Source of the DNA: Lonicera japonica
Taxonomy: Eukaryota; Streptophyta; Magnoliopsida; Dipsacales; Caprifoliaceae
Reading direction: 5' to 3'
DNA length: 64,000 bases
NCBI GenBank assembly: GCA_021464415.1
Contig: JAKCWG010000921.1
Coordinates: 372,001 to 436,000 of the forward strand
Shown piece after piece: positions 9,951 through 23,195 of this stretch. The notes below the pieces were generated by a model. That model made no database searches. It was not told the DNA's origin and was given only the letters and a program-made list of their open reading frames with translations. The translations under genes and the position numbers were made by a program. Each line of letters opens with the position of its first letter. The stretch's first letter is position 1.

Positions 9951-11004
9951 CTTTATTTTCATACAATTAACCTGGTATGAGCTATTTATATAATTTTCAT
10001 ATTTTTAACGACAAATTTTAAAATTTTTATAAAATAATAATAACTACGGCCAACGTTTTAAAAATTAAAACATGATTTGGATTCATAATTTTAACATTAA
10101 AGCTGTATACAACCAAGAAAGGAACACTTTGTCCAGGAAATTTTTAGAAGCGTCTATATAAAATCTACATTAAATAAATATTACCGCTCGTGGCCTTGCA
10201 AATTTATTTATTTTTTGTTCCTAAAGAAGTTTCTTTGTAAAATAGGATAAACTAGATGGAATTTTCTCCTTGTAAATAAACCAAGATGAGATTTTCATTA
10301 TTTTCAGATTGGTGTCTATATGAGTATACAAACCATTGTTAGTACTTCTAAAGCAAAATATTAAAATAAGTGATGTCTTTGGAAATGAGATAACTTTCAC
10401 TAAGTTGTGAGTGCCTGCAAAGATAAAATTAGGGTGTTTATGGGGATTAGTAATAGTTAGTGATGTCTTTGGATTTTTGGAAAATTTGGCTCGAGGTTAT
10501 TTTTATTTTTTTAATAGTGTGGAAAGTCAAGGGGGTTTGAGCAATTAGGAAACTTAGCTAGCGGCGAGGGGTTTTTGTGCGATAAACTCCTAGGTAGGGT
10601 TTTGTAATTACTAATTAGGTTATGTAATTGGTCCAGAGGCTGTCACAACAAAAACATCTGCCCCTTTTTCTTTTTCCGCAAAAACATCCGCCCCCTTTTC
10701 TTATTCTGCACCAGTCCACAACAACTCATTTTCTTTTTCTTCTTCTTCCGTAGTAGCTCATTTTCCTTTTCTTCTTATTCTATAGCTCATTTTCATTCTT
10801 CTTCTTCCGCAGCTCTACTTCTAGGTCAGATTTGGCCCCACTTGAAATTTTTTTGTAGCTCCGCCTCTGGTTTTAGTACACATGTATTGTATGTGGATAG
10901 GTCATGAATAATAAATGTTTAAATGAAATTAATGATAATTATTGTTATAGTTTAAATATTGTACGTGGGTAGGGTGTTTCAATATTATGCTTTACCTATG
11001 TATA
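9951..11004. other. Spacer between the direct repeats
   Basis: No gene is recognised. A CT/TTC-rich low-complexity stretch occupies about 10660-10820; the rest is AT-rich. Confidence 0.4.
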
Positions 11005-11370
11005 TGTATTACGTATTATAGAGTGAGTCGGGTCAGAAGACCCTTAACCTACCTTTTAACCCCCTCACTAACAGAATTTCTCACAAAATAAATCGATTCA
11101 TGCACACAAAAAATCTAATTATCTTAGAGAAATCACCTAAGATTTTTTCTGTTCATATATATATATATATATATATTGTGTGGGATGTAATTTGTTTGCC
11201 CGTGTAGACCCCTTTTGTATCAAGAAGGCAAAAAAAGTCTCAACAACCCTTGTCCTTTCTTCTCCATTAACTGTAAATGCGTTCACACATTTTTTTTTCC
11301 TTCAATCTACGTAGGAGGAGGAAAGATAGAGAAAAGGTTTGGTTCTATGTTTTGATGAAGTATTTATACA
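11005..11370. repeat. Direct repeat, right copy
   Basis: This is a diverged direct copy of 9560-9950. It contains an (AT)n microsatellite near 11155-11175. Confidence 0.75.
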
Positions 11371-11724
11371 ATTATCATACAGTTAACCTAGTATGAAGTA
11401 TTTATACAATTATCATAATTTTAAAAACAAATTTTTAATTTGTAACTACAATTCACATAATCCGTCTTATTACCCCACTAAAAGTCAAAGTTACGTTAAT
11501 CTTAACCTAAAAAATAACGTAAAACCCTTTTTTCTCAACCCAGTTTCTATACTTTGGAAAAATCGCTACTATTTTGTCTTCTCACCCACTTTAATTTTAA
11601 AAAAATCAAAATTAATTAAAAAACTTCATTTTCTCCAACAAACAAGCATCTATTATTTTTAGTTAATTACATAAATGTCATAAATGTAAGTTTAAAATAA
11701 GCATTCCCATGTTTATGTTCCGAC

Positions 11725-13420
11725 CAACTAAACGAGACCCTACACCTTTAAAAAGAATGAGAATGGGCTGGGATGAGAAATGGACTGAAGTTATGCTAAC
11801 GGGTGGTTTGAGATGGAGGCAAGGGCTGGGCTTCACATATAAGGTAATGGGTGGGTTGAGAATGAGGGGATATTCAACCTATTTTAATTGGTTTTGAATT
11901 GAAATTGCTTCAACTTATAATATTATATTATATTATATCTCAGATTATATTTGCAGTCTCAATAGTCACATGGGATCCACGTTATCCAATATATATATTT
12001 GGCCCATGTGTATGACTCAATAGGCCACACATAAGGGGTGCATTGAAACCATAATTCCCTCTGCCAATTAATTTTTGATTAAATTGCTCTCAACTCTAAT
12101 CAAACACACTCCCTTTTCAAAGTGAAAGTTTCCATTAGTGCATTAAGTTTTTTCCGAAAAACAATATCATCAATATAACTAATGATCAAGAACCAAACTT
12201 ACTTGGCCAATAGTTACCAGAGTACCCCTATTAATAAAGCAAAAAGTTAGTACTACTAGATATAGGAATGATGTTACTAATACGTACGAGGAAGATGAAC
12301 GATATTCATTTGCTACTGTGCAAACTACAAGGTGAAGCTGCTAAGGGGCTATTGACACCCTTTTATGTTCACATAATGTTAATAAGACCAACCGGTCAAT
12401 TTCAGAAAATTTCCAGAATTGGAACTATTTATTTTGATTTATTAAATAATATAAAGTATTCACTATGGTGTATATGTATCAAGTTTTTATCATATTAATT
12501 ATCATATATATAGTTAACATAACAATATTTGACGGATCAGCATCCCTAAATACAAATCCCTAAATACAATAAAAGGTACAAATTTAGAGAGGTACCCACT
12601 CTAACTTGTGGTGGAAAATACCTACCACCTGCTTCTCTTTATATATAGAATAAATAAAATTGTGAAGTCACTATAAGGTTTTTAAAAAGTTTGGTGGTCT
12701 TTCCATGTTGACAACGGTCACAAATTTACTTTTTATTTTTTTAAAGTTATTTGTGCAATTGTGCATGCCAATCTCACATTCTCATGCACGCATAGCCTCC
12801 ACTTTTATATCATCCTCTGCTCAACTTAACTGCTCCTAACAAATCACAATCTCACATCCACCGACTAACAGAACTCTGACCAGGCGACCACCGTTCACTT
12901 GTCCGGCAGCAGTACACCAGCCGACACCTCCATGTTTTTCATCTTTCCAAGTCTCACTCTCGCAAGGTTAGTTAAACACAAATAACTCTTGGTATTTTCT
13001 TGTTAATTTTGTGAAGTATTTATTGATGCTCTATGTTGTTGGTTGTTTGATCTTTAATTAAAGGTCGTAATAACTTTAACCCCAATTTTGGTAAAATTAG
13101 CCCTAATTTTAGTTAGACCTAATTTAATGAATTGAAATTTATTTTTGCATTTAATTTTGAAACATTGGTAATGGATAAATTTTGATATAGAGGAAGAGAG
13201 TTATTGAACAATCTTGTTCTCAACTCGAAGTCTAATCCTCTTTAAACGTGGGGTCAAATAATGTACCAGTTATTTCACTTAACCCAAAGTCCAATCCTCT
13301 AAATATTTTTGGTGACGTACATTGAAAATGACATTTTCTCGCAACTCTGTATATCTAATCGTCTAAGACAAGATAAATCATGAACAAAAATTTGGCAAAG
13401 CTTCTATTTGAAATATAAAA
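11725..13420 (+). mobile_element. Family A repeat, copy A1 (putative hAT/TTF derivative)
   Basis: This copy of a dispersed family also appears at 14235-17500 (split), 19920-20430, 37140-38095 and 57880-58620. Its start is marked by 'CCTTTAAAAAGAATGAGAAT'. Its middle has 'CAATCTCACATCCACC' followed by a splice-donor-like 'CAAG|GTTAGT' at about 12967. Its end has 'GGTAATGGATAA' (about 13166) followed by a decayed reading frame that is better preserved at 58448. The arrangement suggests a 5'UTR, an intron and the start of a coding region of a transposase-like gene. Here the frame is stopped almost at once (ATGGATAAATTTTGA). Confidence 0.5.
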
Positions 13421-13427
13421 CAGAGGT

Positions 13428-13502
13428 ATTAATTGGTTTAGTGGTTAAGCAATATATTACTATGTTAAAAGTCCAAGGTTCAAATCCTTTCACAAGCATA
13501 TT
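13428..13502 (+). mobile_element. tRNA-like SINE head
   Basis: An A-box-like 'TTGGTTTAGTGGTTAAG' and a B-box-like 'CCAAGGTTCAAATCCTT' lie 32 bp apart, as in tRNA-derived SINEs. No tRNA fold can be closed. An A-rich stretch follows at 13503-13520. Confidence 0.45.
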
Positions 13503-13519
13503 TTTTAATGAAAAAAAAG

Positions 13520-13657
13520 ACTGCAAGAGTAAAAAAGGAACTACAAAAGTTTGATAATGCTTCAGCAGTTGAATTAAAGCTTGGCTTTACAATTTAGAAT
13601 AGGTAGATATATTACATCTTGCTTTTTTTTTGTCAGATTTATGAAACAACATATAAT

Positions 13658-13688
<31 letters not shown>

Positions 13689-14230
13689 AAAAAGTTTTGT
13701 TATCTTTCTGATTTACTAAATTTACAAACTTTTTTTCTGTTCTAAAAATATTGTTCATCAACAAAGTTTAGTTATGTATGGTAATAGCTCGTAAGATGTA
13801 TCAATCTTGCTTGTTTAATTTAAATATACAAATAGCTTCTTTTTTTCCTTTTTTGGTCTAAAAGAAAATTTTAGTGAGAGTAGGCTACTCCAATCCAGGA
13901 CTAGGGCATACCACAAGTTCAACACGTGCTTACGATGGTCCTTACAAATTGCCCACCAAGATGATTTTTTGCTATATTGCAATTTTTTAAAGTTGTAATT
14001 ACTACATTGGAATTAATTTTTTCCTCATATCATAACTAATTAGTCATTAAAAGACAAATGGGTACGATTAGAAAAATATTAAAAATTTATTTTCATTCCG
14101 TTGGTAGCCAAACACTAGAATGGGAATAAAAAGATTCTCCTAAACTTTAATTCCATTGTTGTTCCAAACGTTGGAATATAATAAAAGAAACCAATATATT
14201 TTGAGATGGAATGATAAATGAATTGAATTC
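13520..14230. other. AT-rich spacer
   Basis: No gene, RNA or clear repeat is recognised. Confidence 0.4.
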
Positions 14231-14234
14231 ATAT

Positions 14235-17200
14235 TTCCATTTTTACATTTCGACCAACCAAACGAGCCCAAGGTGTACACCTTTAAAAAGAATGAGAATG
14301 GGCTGGGATGAGAAATGGACCGAAGATATGCAAAGGGGTGGGTTGAGATTGAGGCAGGGCTGGGCTACACACTTATGACCCTTTTTTGTATATATGCTGA
14401 CGCGCCGAAAATACTTCCGTGCTTAGGTACCCAAGTGCAGGTTGTCAAGTTATAATACTTGGTAAGTCCAAGTGTCGAACCACAAGGATAGTCGGAAAGA
14501 CGATGTGGTGATTACGAGTACAAGGTTTTGTTAAAAGAATTTAATTGGTTGATTTTAATGATTGATTTTAAAGTCTTGCAATAAAAATTAAAATGATGTA
14601 ATAATAGATGAGAAAAGGCTAAGGCATTATAGAATTCATTTGTTTTGCAAAGTTACGTAAAATCAACATTATTCAAAGTTCTCAATGTAATTCCTAAGTG
14701 TTGAATATTTTACCAATTTCTAAGCAAAAGGGTGTGGAGCAAAAGCAATCAATTCCCATATAAATGCCATATAAAGAAAGGGTGTAAGTAAATATCAACA
14801 CAAGTGTATCTCTCATTTTTATCTTGTGACAAAGGGTGTGAAGCAAGTGCAACCAATACCCATATAATATCAACCAAGATTCAAACTTAAAATACACAAA
14901 AAGAAAAAGCATAAATTTAAACTAGGTATTTAAGAACTCATTGTTAGTTTTCCCTAGGCAAATGACTTGATTATGAAAATGGCCAACTACAAGGAGTTTA
15001 GCTCGATAAATCATAACATTTCATTTGTTTAAGATTGGGAGGTCTAGGTGGAGGTCAAACCGTCCTATATAGACTTATTTGATAAATACAAATTGAATCC
15101 TTAAAATGATTAATGAAGTTGTTTATGTCATAAAATTAAAAGATCCTCTTTAGCAACACTTTAACTAAGAAGATGATGAGTCTTAAAATCACATAAAGTG
15201 TAGAAAGCACTCAACATATCATTAAAGTATTCAAAGATTAAAACCTCGAATTTATGGTGTTTCCATGAATATCAAAGACTAAGCATGCTTGGTAATGAAA
15301 AGTATCTCATTCAAAGAAATAATGGACATAGGCTAGTAAGAAATACACAAGTGTATCATTTTCTAATCAATGCTTGAGATCTATGTATACAAAGCATACA
15401 AAGTCAAATAATCATATGAAAATTATCTTACTAGCTTATGAATGGTTGAAAAAATGGAGAAGATGAAGGATTCAAAAAGTATTTAACAATGCTAATAATG
15501 GAATGAGAATTGAACTTACATAATTAATGCATTGCAAATTTCATCTTTTAGCCTTAGTAAAGAAATTTACTCCATAATAAATGTAGAGACAAGAATTATA
15601 AAAGTGAACTCCATTTCTCTCTCTAGAAAAAACTATTACAAGCTCTCTATAAATTAAGAAATGAGAAGTAATAAAAGTACCCCTCTCCAAAGCAACAATG
15701 AAGACTATAAATAGGAGAGTTGTGTTGGATGCCAAAAATAAACAATGCTTTTATTTTTATTGTTGGTGGAGAATTCCACTTTCTTGGATGCTCTTTGGTC
15801 ACATGGATAATTCCAATTTCTTTCTTTAATCACATGGACATGGAGACTTCCACTTTCTTGGATGCTCTTTAATCACATAGAGAATTCCACTATTGTATTA
15901 AATACAATATTTCTTGAAATCTAAAGACACCAAAATAAACACAAAATTTGCCTCTCCAAGTATTGTTAAATACAAAAGTGCTATGAGACTAATCGCGAAA
16001 TAAGTTGGCAAACCGAGTAGTTTTAGAGAAATAAACGCGTCAAACAATTCCGAAAATGAGCGTATGAATGACAATATTAAGCGTTTATCAATAGCTACAG
16101 GGTATTTTTTTCAATTTTCCTTGGACTAGCCTTCTGGGTCCAGACATAGGTCCGCTCCTCAATACAGAAGATGAGATAGATGAGAGGAAAGTCCAAGAGA
16201 GGAGTAAGTCCACATTAACAGGTAAGAAGAAATAAGTAAGATGATTAATCTGCATCAAGTGGTGGGGCTGGATGGACTTTCTATAATATATGCACACCCA
16301 AGAATATCTCAAGAATATATATATTTTCTCCCTTCACATGCTTTAATTTTACGAAACTCAAATGTTGAGACTATATATCTCACGTCGAGAATGAGGGCAT
16401 ACTCCACCTATTTTAATTTATTTGGTTTTGGATTGAAATTGCTTTGACCTATAATATCATATTAATTATGTCTCATATTATTTGTTTTAGTCCCAAGAAT
16501 CACACGGGCTCCATGCCACCCACTATACTCACTCTATTTGACTCAAGAGGCCACACGTGAGGGACGCGTTGTGACTATAATTTCCTTTACCAATTAATTT
16601 TGGGTTGGATTACTCTGAACTCTAATCAAACACACTCCTTTTCTCCTAAAGTAAAAGTTTCCATTAGTGCAGTAATTTTTTTTCAGGACGATATTATCAA
16701 TGTAACTAATGATCAAGAACCAAACTTACGTCGTTAATAGTTATCAGAGTACCCCTATTGATAAAGCAAAAGGCTAGTACTATTAGACAAGGGAATGACA
16801 TATGAAGAAGATGAACGACATTCATTTCCTACTATGCAAACTACAAAGGTGAAGCTCCTAAGGGGCAATTGAAACTCCCCCCCCCCCCCACCCACCCCCA
16901 ACCCACCTTTTGTGAAGTCAAGTTAAGGTTTTTAAAAATTATAAAAGTTTTTTTTTAATGAAGTTATTTGTGCAATTGTGCAGGCCAATCTCTCATTCTT
17001 GCACACAACCGTCTCTTTTTTCTCCTTCTTTACTCGATTGCTCTTAACAAATCACAATCTCACATCCACCAATTGACGAAACTCCGACTAGGCAACCATC
17101 GTTCACTTGTACAGTGGAAGTGCTACCACCTCCATGTTTTTCTTCTTCTCAAGTCTCACTCTCTCAAGGTTAGTTAAATACAAATAACTCTTTGTTTTTC

Positions 17201-17500
17201 TTGCTAATTTTGTGAACTATCAAATTGATGCTCTATATTGTTGGTAAACCCCAATTTTGATAAACTTGGCACTAATTTTACTTAGACCTAGTTTAATGAA
17301 CTGAAATTAATTTATTTTTTCATTCAATTTCGAAACAATGGTAATGGATAAATTTTAATAAAGAGGAAGAGAGTTAGTGAACAATCTTGTTCGTAGCAGT
17401 CTAATCCTCTAAATATTTTTTGGTAATGTACGTACATTGATATGACATTTTCTTGCAACTCTGTATATTTAGTCGTTTAAGATGAGACAAATCACCAATA
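14235..17500 (+). mobile_element. Family A repeat, copy A2, split by a solo LTR
   Basis: Family A sequence at 14235-14397 resumes at 16091 and continues to about 17500. The uninterrupted site is seen in sister copies near 20165 ('GATATATAGCTACCGGG') and 37385 ('ATATATAGCAATCGGG'). Here the same site reads 'TATATGC', then the LTR, then 'ATAGCTACAGGG'. The right part has the same 5'UTR-like block and donor ('CTCTCAAGGTTAGTT', about 17165) as A1, then 'ATGGATAAATTTTAATAA', a stopped start of the coding region. Confidence 0.6.
14398..16090 (-). mobile_element. Solo LTR, 1.69 kb, minus orientation
   Basis: The bounds are TGACGCG...GTTTATCA. Read on the minus strand it starts 'TGATAAACGCTTAATATTG' and ends '...TGCACTTGGG...CGCGTCA', matching the plus-strand solo LTR at 17741-19368. 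It is inserted in family A copy A2; two uninterrupted sister sites confirm the insertion. The target duplication is imperfect (ATATGC / ATAGC). No internal region or second LTR in the same orientation is present. It contains a short internal duplication of 'TTCCACTTTCTTGGATGCTC' (about 15775 and 15850). Confidence 0.75.
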
Positions 17501-17740
17501 ATTAATAAAATTGTTTTGATTCTCAAAATCTAAAATCATATATACACATCATTAGTAATAAAATAATAATTAATAAAATTTAGATATAGTTTTATTCACT
17601 AATTTATACTGATAAACAAAATATAAAACAGTTATCTTTTTTCTCAAAAATATAAAATCACATATATAACATCATTAGTAATAAAAGAATAATTACTAAA
17701 ACTGTTTTTTTATTTAGCAAAAAATTTAATTTTACTATTA

Positions 17741-19368
17741 TGATAAACGCAAAATATTGTCATGTATGAGCTCTTTCTCGGAATCGCTTGACGCGTTTGT
17801 TACATTAATTTTGTTTAATTATCCGCTTATCTCGAGATTAGTGTCTTAGCGAGTTTTGTATCTAATATCGTTCCGCTAGGTGTGGTTTTGTTGTGTTTCT
17901 TTGTGTTTATAAGCATGGGATGCAATGGCTTTCGAAGAATTGACCAAGGGCTAGCCAAAAGCTAGCAAAAATGCTGATTTGAAGAAATTCCAGAAGCATG
18001 ATCGATCATGGGTTCACCATGATCAATCATGGTGCAAATTGTCATCAGGCAGAACACCCCATGATCGATCATGGGTTGGCCATGATCGATCATGGCCTGG
18101 CGGGGCCAGCCACCAACTTATACTTTAGCTTTATTTTGGGGATTAATGTTCCTAGATATTTTCCCTTGTTTTGTTAATTAATTAAAGGACACCTTTAGCT
18201 TTTGTTTTAGTCTAGGGGATCAACGGAGATAGAGAGTATCTAGTTTTTAGCCAACAAGAGTTCTAGAGAGAAGGGAGAGCAAAAGTGTATTTGGTTCTTC
18301 ATTATTTTCTTGTAAGTTTTTGTTATAAGAATGATTTCTTCTTCTATAATATTTGTTTTTGTATTTACTATGGAGTAGTCTTTTACTAAGGTCACGGAGG
18401 TTGATCGCGATATAATTCTCGGTAATTAATTTCTCAATCCATGTTTAAAGTTTGTTAAATATTTGTGAATCATTTTCCCTTTCGAAATCCTTCATTCTAC
18501 AAGCTTTCTAGGCGTTTTCATTGTACGATTAGACTTTTCATGCCTTGTATGTTTAGTGCTTATCGATTAGTGAAAATACAACATATTTATATGGTTCTAA
18601 GAAGCTTGTAGCTCATTTCCCCATCTATGGAATTTTGGTCCTTCTCGTAGAGATTACAAAGAGTTCTTAAATTCCATAGGTGATTTATAAAATTGTTAAT
18701 CTAGTTTTTGCATTGCTTAATGATATTTTGAGTGCTTTGTACACTTTACGGGTTATTTAGACTCATTATTGTCTTTCTAAAGTAATAATTGGCTAGTTGG
18801 TGATTTTATTCTATAAATCTCATTCCGTGTCATTATGATGATTCACTACTTAATTTTTATTCGTTTAACCATGAGATTTCACATATATGCTTATTTTAAA
18901 ATCTTGTTTCGATGAGGCTACCATCTCTATCTCGGATTAGCCTCTAAGGGAATGGGTTGCCTAGCTTCACACCCGTGGCTAAGAGATAGATACGCTAGTT
19001 TCATCTTTGGTGGAATTTTGTAATATTCTCTCTTGATATAGTTTTGACCCGGGAATGAGTTGCCTAGCTTTGTACCCTTTGCTATTGAGAGTTATCACAA
19101 CATTCCCCACTTATGACAACTTTGTGTTGAAATCTAAGTATGAGATTGCAATTACCGTTTATTGTATCGCAATTAACCTCCACCTACCTTAGTGCTTGCT
19201 TATTAATTTTCAAACCAATTTACAAAAAATCAGAAAACCGTTTAATCCGTAATCCATTCCATTCCTTTTCGACTATCCCTGTGGTTCGATACTCGGACTT
19301 TCGAGACTTTATCACAACTTGACATGCCTGCACTTGGGCAAACACAACGCGCTTTTACAGTCGCGTCA
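17741..19368 (+). mobile_element. Solo LTR, 1.63 kb, plus orientation
   Basis: It starts TGATAAACGC and ends TCGCGTCA, and is flanked by near-matching 5-bp sites TATTA (17736-17740) and TATTC (19369-19373). It is the inverted homologue of 14398-16090. The terminal block 'TATCCCTGTGGTTCGATACT' followed by 'CCTGCACTTGGGC' is of a type common at the 3' end of plant gypsy LTRs (recalled knowledge, lineage not assigned). A cluster of four 16-bp palindromes CCATGATC/GATCATGG and variants lies at about 17997-18098. Confidence 0.75.
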
Positions 19369-19373
19369 TATTC

Positions 19374-19919
19374 AAATAATTTATAACAGTCATATTCTAT
19401 ACATTAGTTGAATAAATTACAAGACAATTTATAGCAATTAATTCACTTATTATAACGCCAATGTTCACGTTTTAGTACAAAAAAGTCAACAATATTCCAT
19501 AAATACATTTGTCATAATTGTAGAGTTGATTAAAATGATTCAATAGGGTATTTCAATCCCAAAAAAATTAGTCTAGAAATGAGTTGTCATTTAATTAAAG
19601 TAAGGAGGACCAAACCCTCTGACATTTTTATAGATAAAGTGCAAATAATAAAACATTTTCAATTCAATAAACAATTAATTCAAAATGCGGACACACATAT
19701 ACATTTTGATAAAAACAAGAAAATTCATTATAATCTGTGAATGTAGAGAACCGAAGAGATCGAATTTGTTTTGTTTTATTTTCTTTTAGACGTGGGAACG
19801 AAGAGAGAATTCGGTAAAGAAAAAGAGGGGGGTGACGTCTTTCCTGATATCTCCTTTCCTTTGCAATCATTTTTTTTTTCCAAAAAAGAGTAATAGTACA
19901 TTTATGTAATTTTTAGTAT
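19374..19919. other. AT-rich spacer with a short repeat
   Basis: No gene is seen. 'TCTCCTTTCCTTTGCAA' near 19848 is shared with the tandem units at 51739-52080, so a fragment of that repeat is present. Confidence 0.4.
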
Positions 19920-20430
19920 AAACAATTATAAATATACTTGGCGTTTGAGCCTGAGAGAGGGGGAAGAAGACTAGGGGTGCCGGGACTTGAATTACAAGGC
20001 CCCTTCATTAATTATAACCAAAATCTTTTAACACTTGATTTACGCACCGAGACGTATGCGTTTAAAAAGAATGAGAATGGGCTGGGATGAGAAAGGGATT
20101 GAAGATATGCTAAGGGGTGGGTTGAGATTGAGGCAAGGGTGGGATGTACACTTATCCCCTTTTTTGATATATAGCTACCGGGTACGTATTTTTTTCATTT
20201 TGCCTTAGCCTAGTGCCTTCTGGGTGCAGACATAGGTCCGCTTCTCAATATAAAAGATGAGATGAAAGTCCAAGAGATCGAGGAAGTACATAATAACAGC
20301 TAAGAGAGTAAGATGACTAATTTGCATTAAGTTGCGGGACAGGATGGACACTATATAATATGCACACCTAAGAATATCTCAAGAAGTTAAATATTTGCCC
20401 CCTTAACATGCTTTAATTTTACAATGGATA
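19920..20430 (+). repeat. Family A repeat, fragment A3
   Basis: It shares 'GTTTGAGCCTGAG', 'AATCTTTTAACACTTGATTT', 'AAAAAGAATGAGAATGGGCT' and 'CAGACATAGGTCCGC' with copies at 37140 and 16090. It preserves the empty site for the LTR inserted at 14398-16090. It is truncated before the 5'UTR-like block. Confidence 0.65.
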
Positions 20431-20890
20431 AAAGGTCTTGTGTAACAATGTTTTTCGCAAAAAAAAAAAAAATAAGCGAATAATATTTTTTAAAAATAGG
20501 GGCATAGTTTTTATTATTTTTCTAAAATAAGGGCTGATTTATTAATTGTGTTTTAAAATGAGGATTTTGACTAAAATTTTATTTTGTGTAAACTTAGCTT
20601 TGCAATCTAAATAATTTAATGTAAATTTGTTTTGTATGATGTGTTTATATTTTTTAAGAAGTATATTCTTATGTTTCCCTCAAGATGTGTTTATATGTTT
20701 TAACAAGTATACTCTTATGTTTCTCAAAAAAAATTATCCTGTGTAGTTTATTAATAAATGAATTTTAAATATGTAATTTAGTGAAATTATTCTAAATCAC
20801 TATCAATTAAAAACTTATTTATAATAGTATGGTAAAAAAACATATAGTGCAAACTTAATTTCGTATTATTACATAAAAAAATACGGCCTT
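20430..20890. repeat. Dispersed repeat B fragment
   Basis: It shares 'GCGAATAATATTTTT', 'AAATAAGGGCCTATTTATTA'-like and 'ATGTGTTTATATTTTT' blocks with 23885-24480, 26760-27060 and 27720-27960. No coding content is seen. Positions 20890-21130 hold no recognised feature. Confidence 0.55.
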
Positions 20891-21129
20891 ACTTGCCACG
20901 TAAGCATCACCCCAAACTTTTCCATTATTTATATTTTGACCCCATAATTTTATGTTAATTCCATATTGACCCCATAACTTTATATTATTTCCATATTTAC
21001 ACTAGAATTTATTTCCTGAATACTTTACATGTTTTACCAAACACAGAAAATGAAACCTAACAGAAACTTTAGTTTTCCACCCCTATGGGAAGGATAAAGG
21101 AATTGATTTACCTTTCGTGAACCAAACGA

Positions 21130-21890
21130 TACCTTATATCATCCTCTATTTTTCCGGCACTCAATTAATCATAGTCTAGGTCCACTCTTTTTGGGTCTAT
21201 TCCCCAATAGTCATTCTTATGTAAACAAACTTGTATATTATAAAAGAATTGAAAATAGGGTAAAAGATCTTGTGTAACAATATTTTTCACAAAAAATCTA
21301 ACGAATAATATTTTTTGTGGTAACACAGCAGAAATATATGAAAATTTCAGAATTCAGAATATATAGAGACCTTAAATAATTATTAAATTAATGGGAAATA
21401 TAGAGTAACCTCATTTAAAAATAAATTCAGAATATACCATTGTTGAGTCCAACATTATTCTTAGTTTATAGAGCCTCACCTCTTTTAAACACATTTAAAA
21501 TTATGCGTCAAATTATACGTTAGATATAATATAAGTAATTACAATAAAAATTCACTTGATTTTTTTTTGAATTTGTGATGTAGGAAATATTCGATTAAAA
21601 GAATAAGTAAACTTATAGCCAACAACCAATTTATTTCTCCACATCTGAATCCAATTATAAGATTAGGTCCATATCAAACTTATTTGTCACAACTAACCTC
21701 ATTAATGCAAAACACTTCAAATCCTAGTTTTGCAACACCCATTATTCTTAATGTGTGTGTATATATATATAATACTAAGCTTAAAACCCCTAATTATGAA
21801 AATTGAAATTATAAAAACCCAAATTTACAAATTGAAAACCCTATTTTAGAAAAAAATGGCTTTGTGAGAATAGAGAAAACATATTATAAA
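21130..21890. repeat. Dispersed repeat block, copy 2
   Basis: This is homologous to 4100-4920. A 60-bp internal piece (about 21215-21270) is duplicated again at about 21902-21968. Immediately after that, homology to 7228-8020 begins. Copy 2 therefore joins the two parts that are separated by 2.3 kb in copy 1. Confidence 0.7.
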
Positions 21891-21969
21891 AGAAAATCCA
21901 ACAGTCATTCCTATCTAAACAAACTTGTATATTCTAAAATAATTGAAAATAGGGTAAAAGATCTTGTGT

Positions 21970-22730
21970 CGATTTTTATCGTCTTTCGAGTGTTATTATT
22001 TCGGGTTTAAACGGGTGGCTTTTTTGTCGGATGCTATCATGTTTTGGGTGTTATCATTTCGGGTCTAGACGATTGATTTTTTTATCGGATGTTATCGTTT
22101 CAGGGTGTTAACGAATTACCTGATATGAACCGTTAAGTACATATATACTATATAACCTCCATCCTTATCTTGAGGTCAATAGTTCGACTCATGGGGAGGG
22201 AGGGGGGTTTATCTTTAATTGTAGGATTAAGGGAGAAACTTAGACCTCTTTTCACATAAAAATAAAATAAACTAATACGTATATAACAAAAAAAATTGTT
22301 TCTTTCTATAATATGATATGTATTTGTTACAAGTTTACCTTGAATTAACAAATATATATATAATACTTATATAAATACTATACATTTATATTAAAAATAT
22401 ACATATATACATTTAAATATATAATATTATACAACTATTATATTATTAACGTGTTCAAATGGATTATTATCGTGTTAACAAATATTAATTGACTAATTGA
22501 AGGCAAGATGAAAAAAGAGCTACCAGCCTACCATCAGCGTGAGGTGCCCGCTCGACAGAGGAAAAAAAAATTAAATTTGTGCTGCAAGCAGGTACACTGC
22601 TCCCTCGACACTCAGCGCAGCAGGTGGTAGGTCTGATGCGTTTCACAGAGGGGCCAAATTTACTTTTCATGCTAGTATTATTTAATTTTGGCCATTTATT
22701 TTGGGTGTTGATAAATGGTTTTTTCTTCTT
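21970..22730. repeat. Dispersed repeat block part 2, copy 2
   Basis: This is homologous to 7228-8020. It is interrupted at 22140-22260 by a minus-strand SINE-like piece (B-box-like 'AGTTCGACTCATGG' on the plus strand side, then a G-rich body), which is absent from copy 1. Confidence 0.65.
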
Positions 22731-22833
22731 TATTATTATTACTAACATCTTTTATACTTTACATTTTTTATTTTTAAATTTTTTATCATAAACATTCTAT
22801 TCCACCACTTTTAACTTAAAAAATATAATTAAG

Positions 22834-23195
22834 TGGTTATACTCGGTTATTATTGGGTAAGTATTTTCGTTGGCATTGGCTTGACATTGAGCATATGGTA
22901 CTTGAACAATAACTAAAGTCCCTGACTATTTTTTGAGATATTTTTCACCAATTTATAGTGAGTGAATGTTGTAATACTCGTTGTCATTGGGTGAGTATCT
23001 TCATTGCCACTCACTTGACATTGAATATTTAGTACTTGAATAATAATTAAGGTAACTGCTCATTTTTTGAGATATAGTCGTTCAATTTATGGTGAGTGAA
23101 TTTGGTAATATTCAGTTATTATTTGGCGAGTATCTTCATTGGTACTTACTCGATATTAAACATTTGGTAGTTGAACAATAACTAAGGCAAAAAAA
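22834..23195. repeat. Tandem repeat, about 2.7 copies of 135 bp
   Basis: Repeat starts near 22838, 22972 and 23107 share 'TTATTATTGGGTAAGTAT', 'CTTGACATTGA', 'TAGTACTTGAA-AATAA' and 'TTTTTTGAGATAT'. Copies are clearly diverged. There is no open frame of note. Confidence 0.75.
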
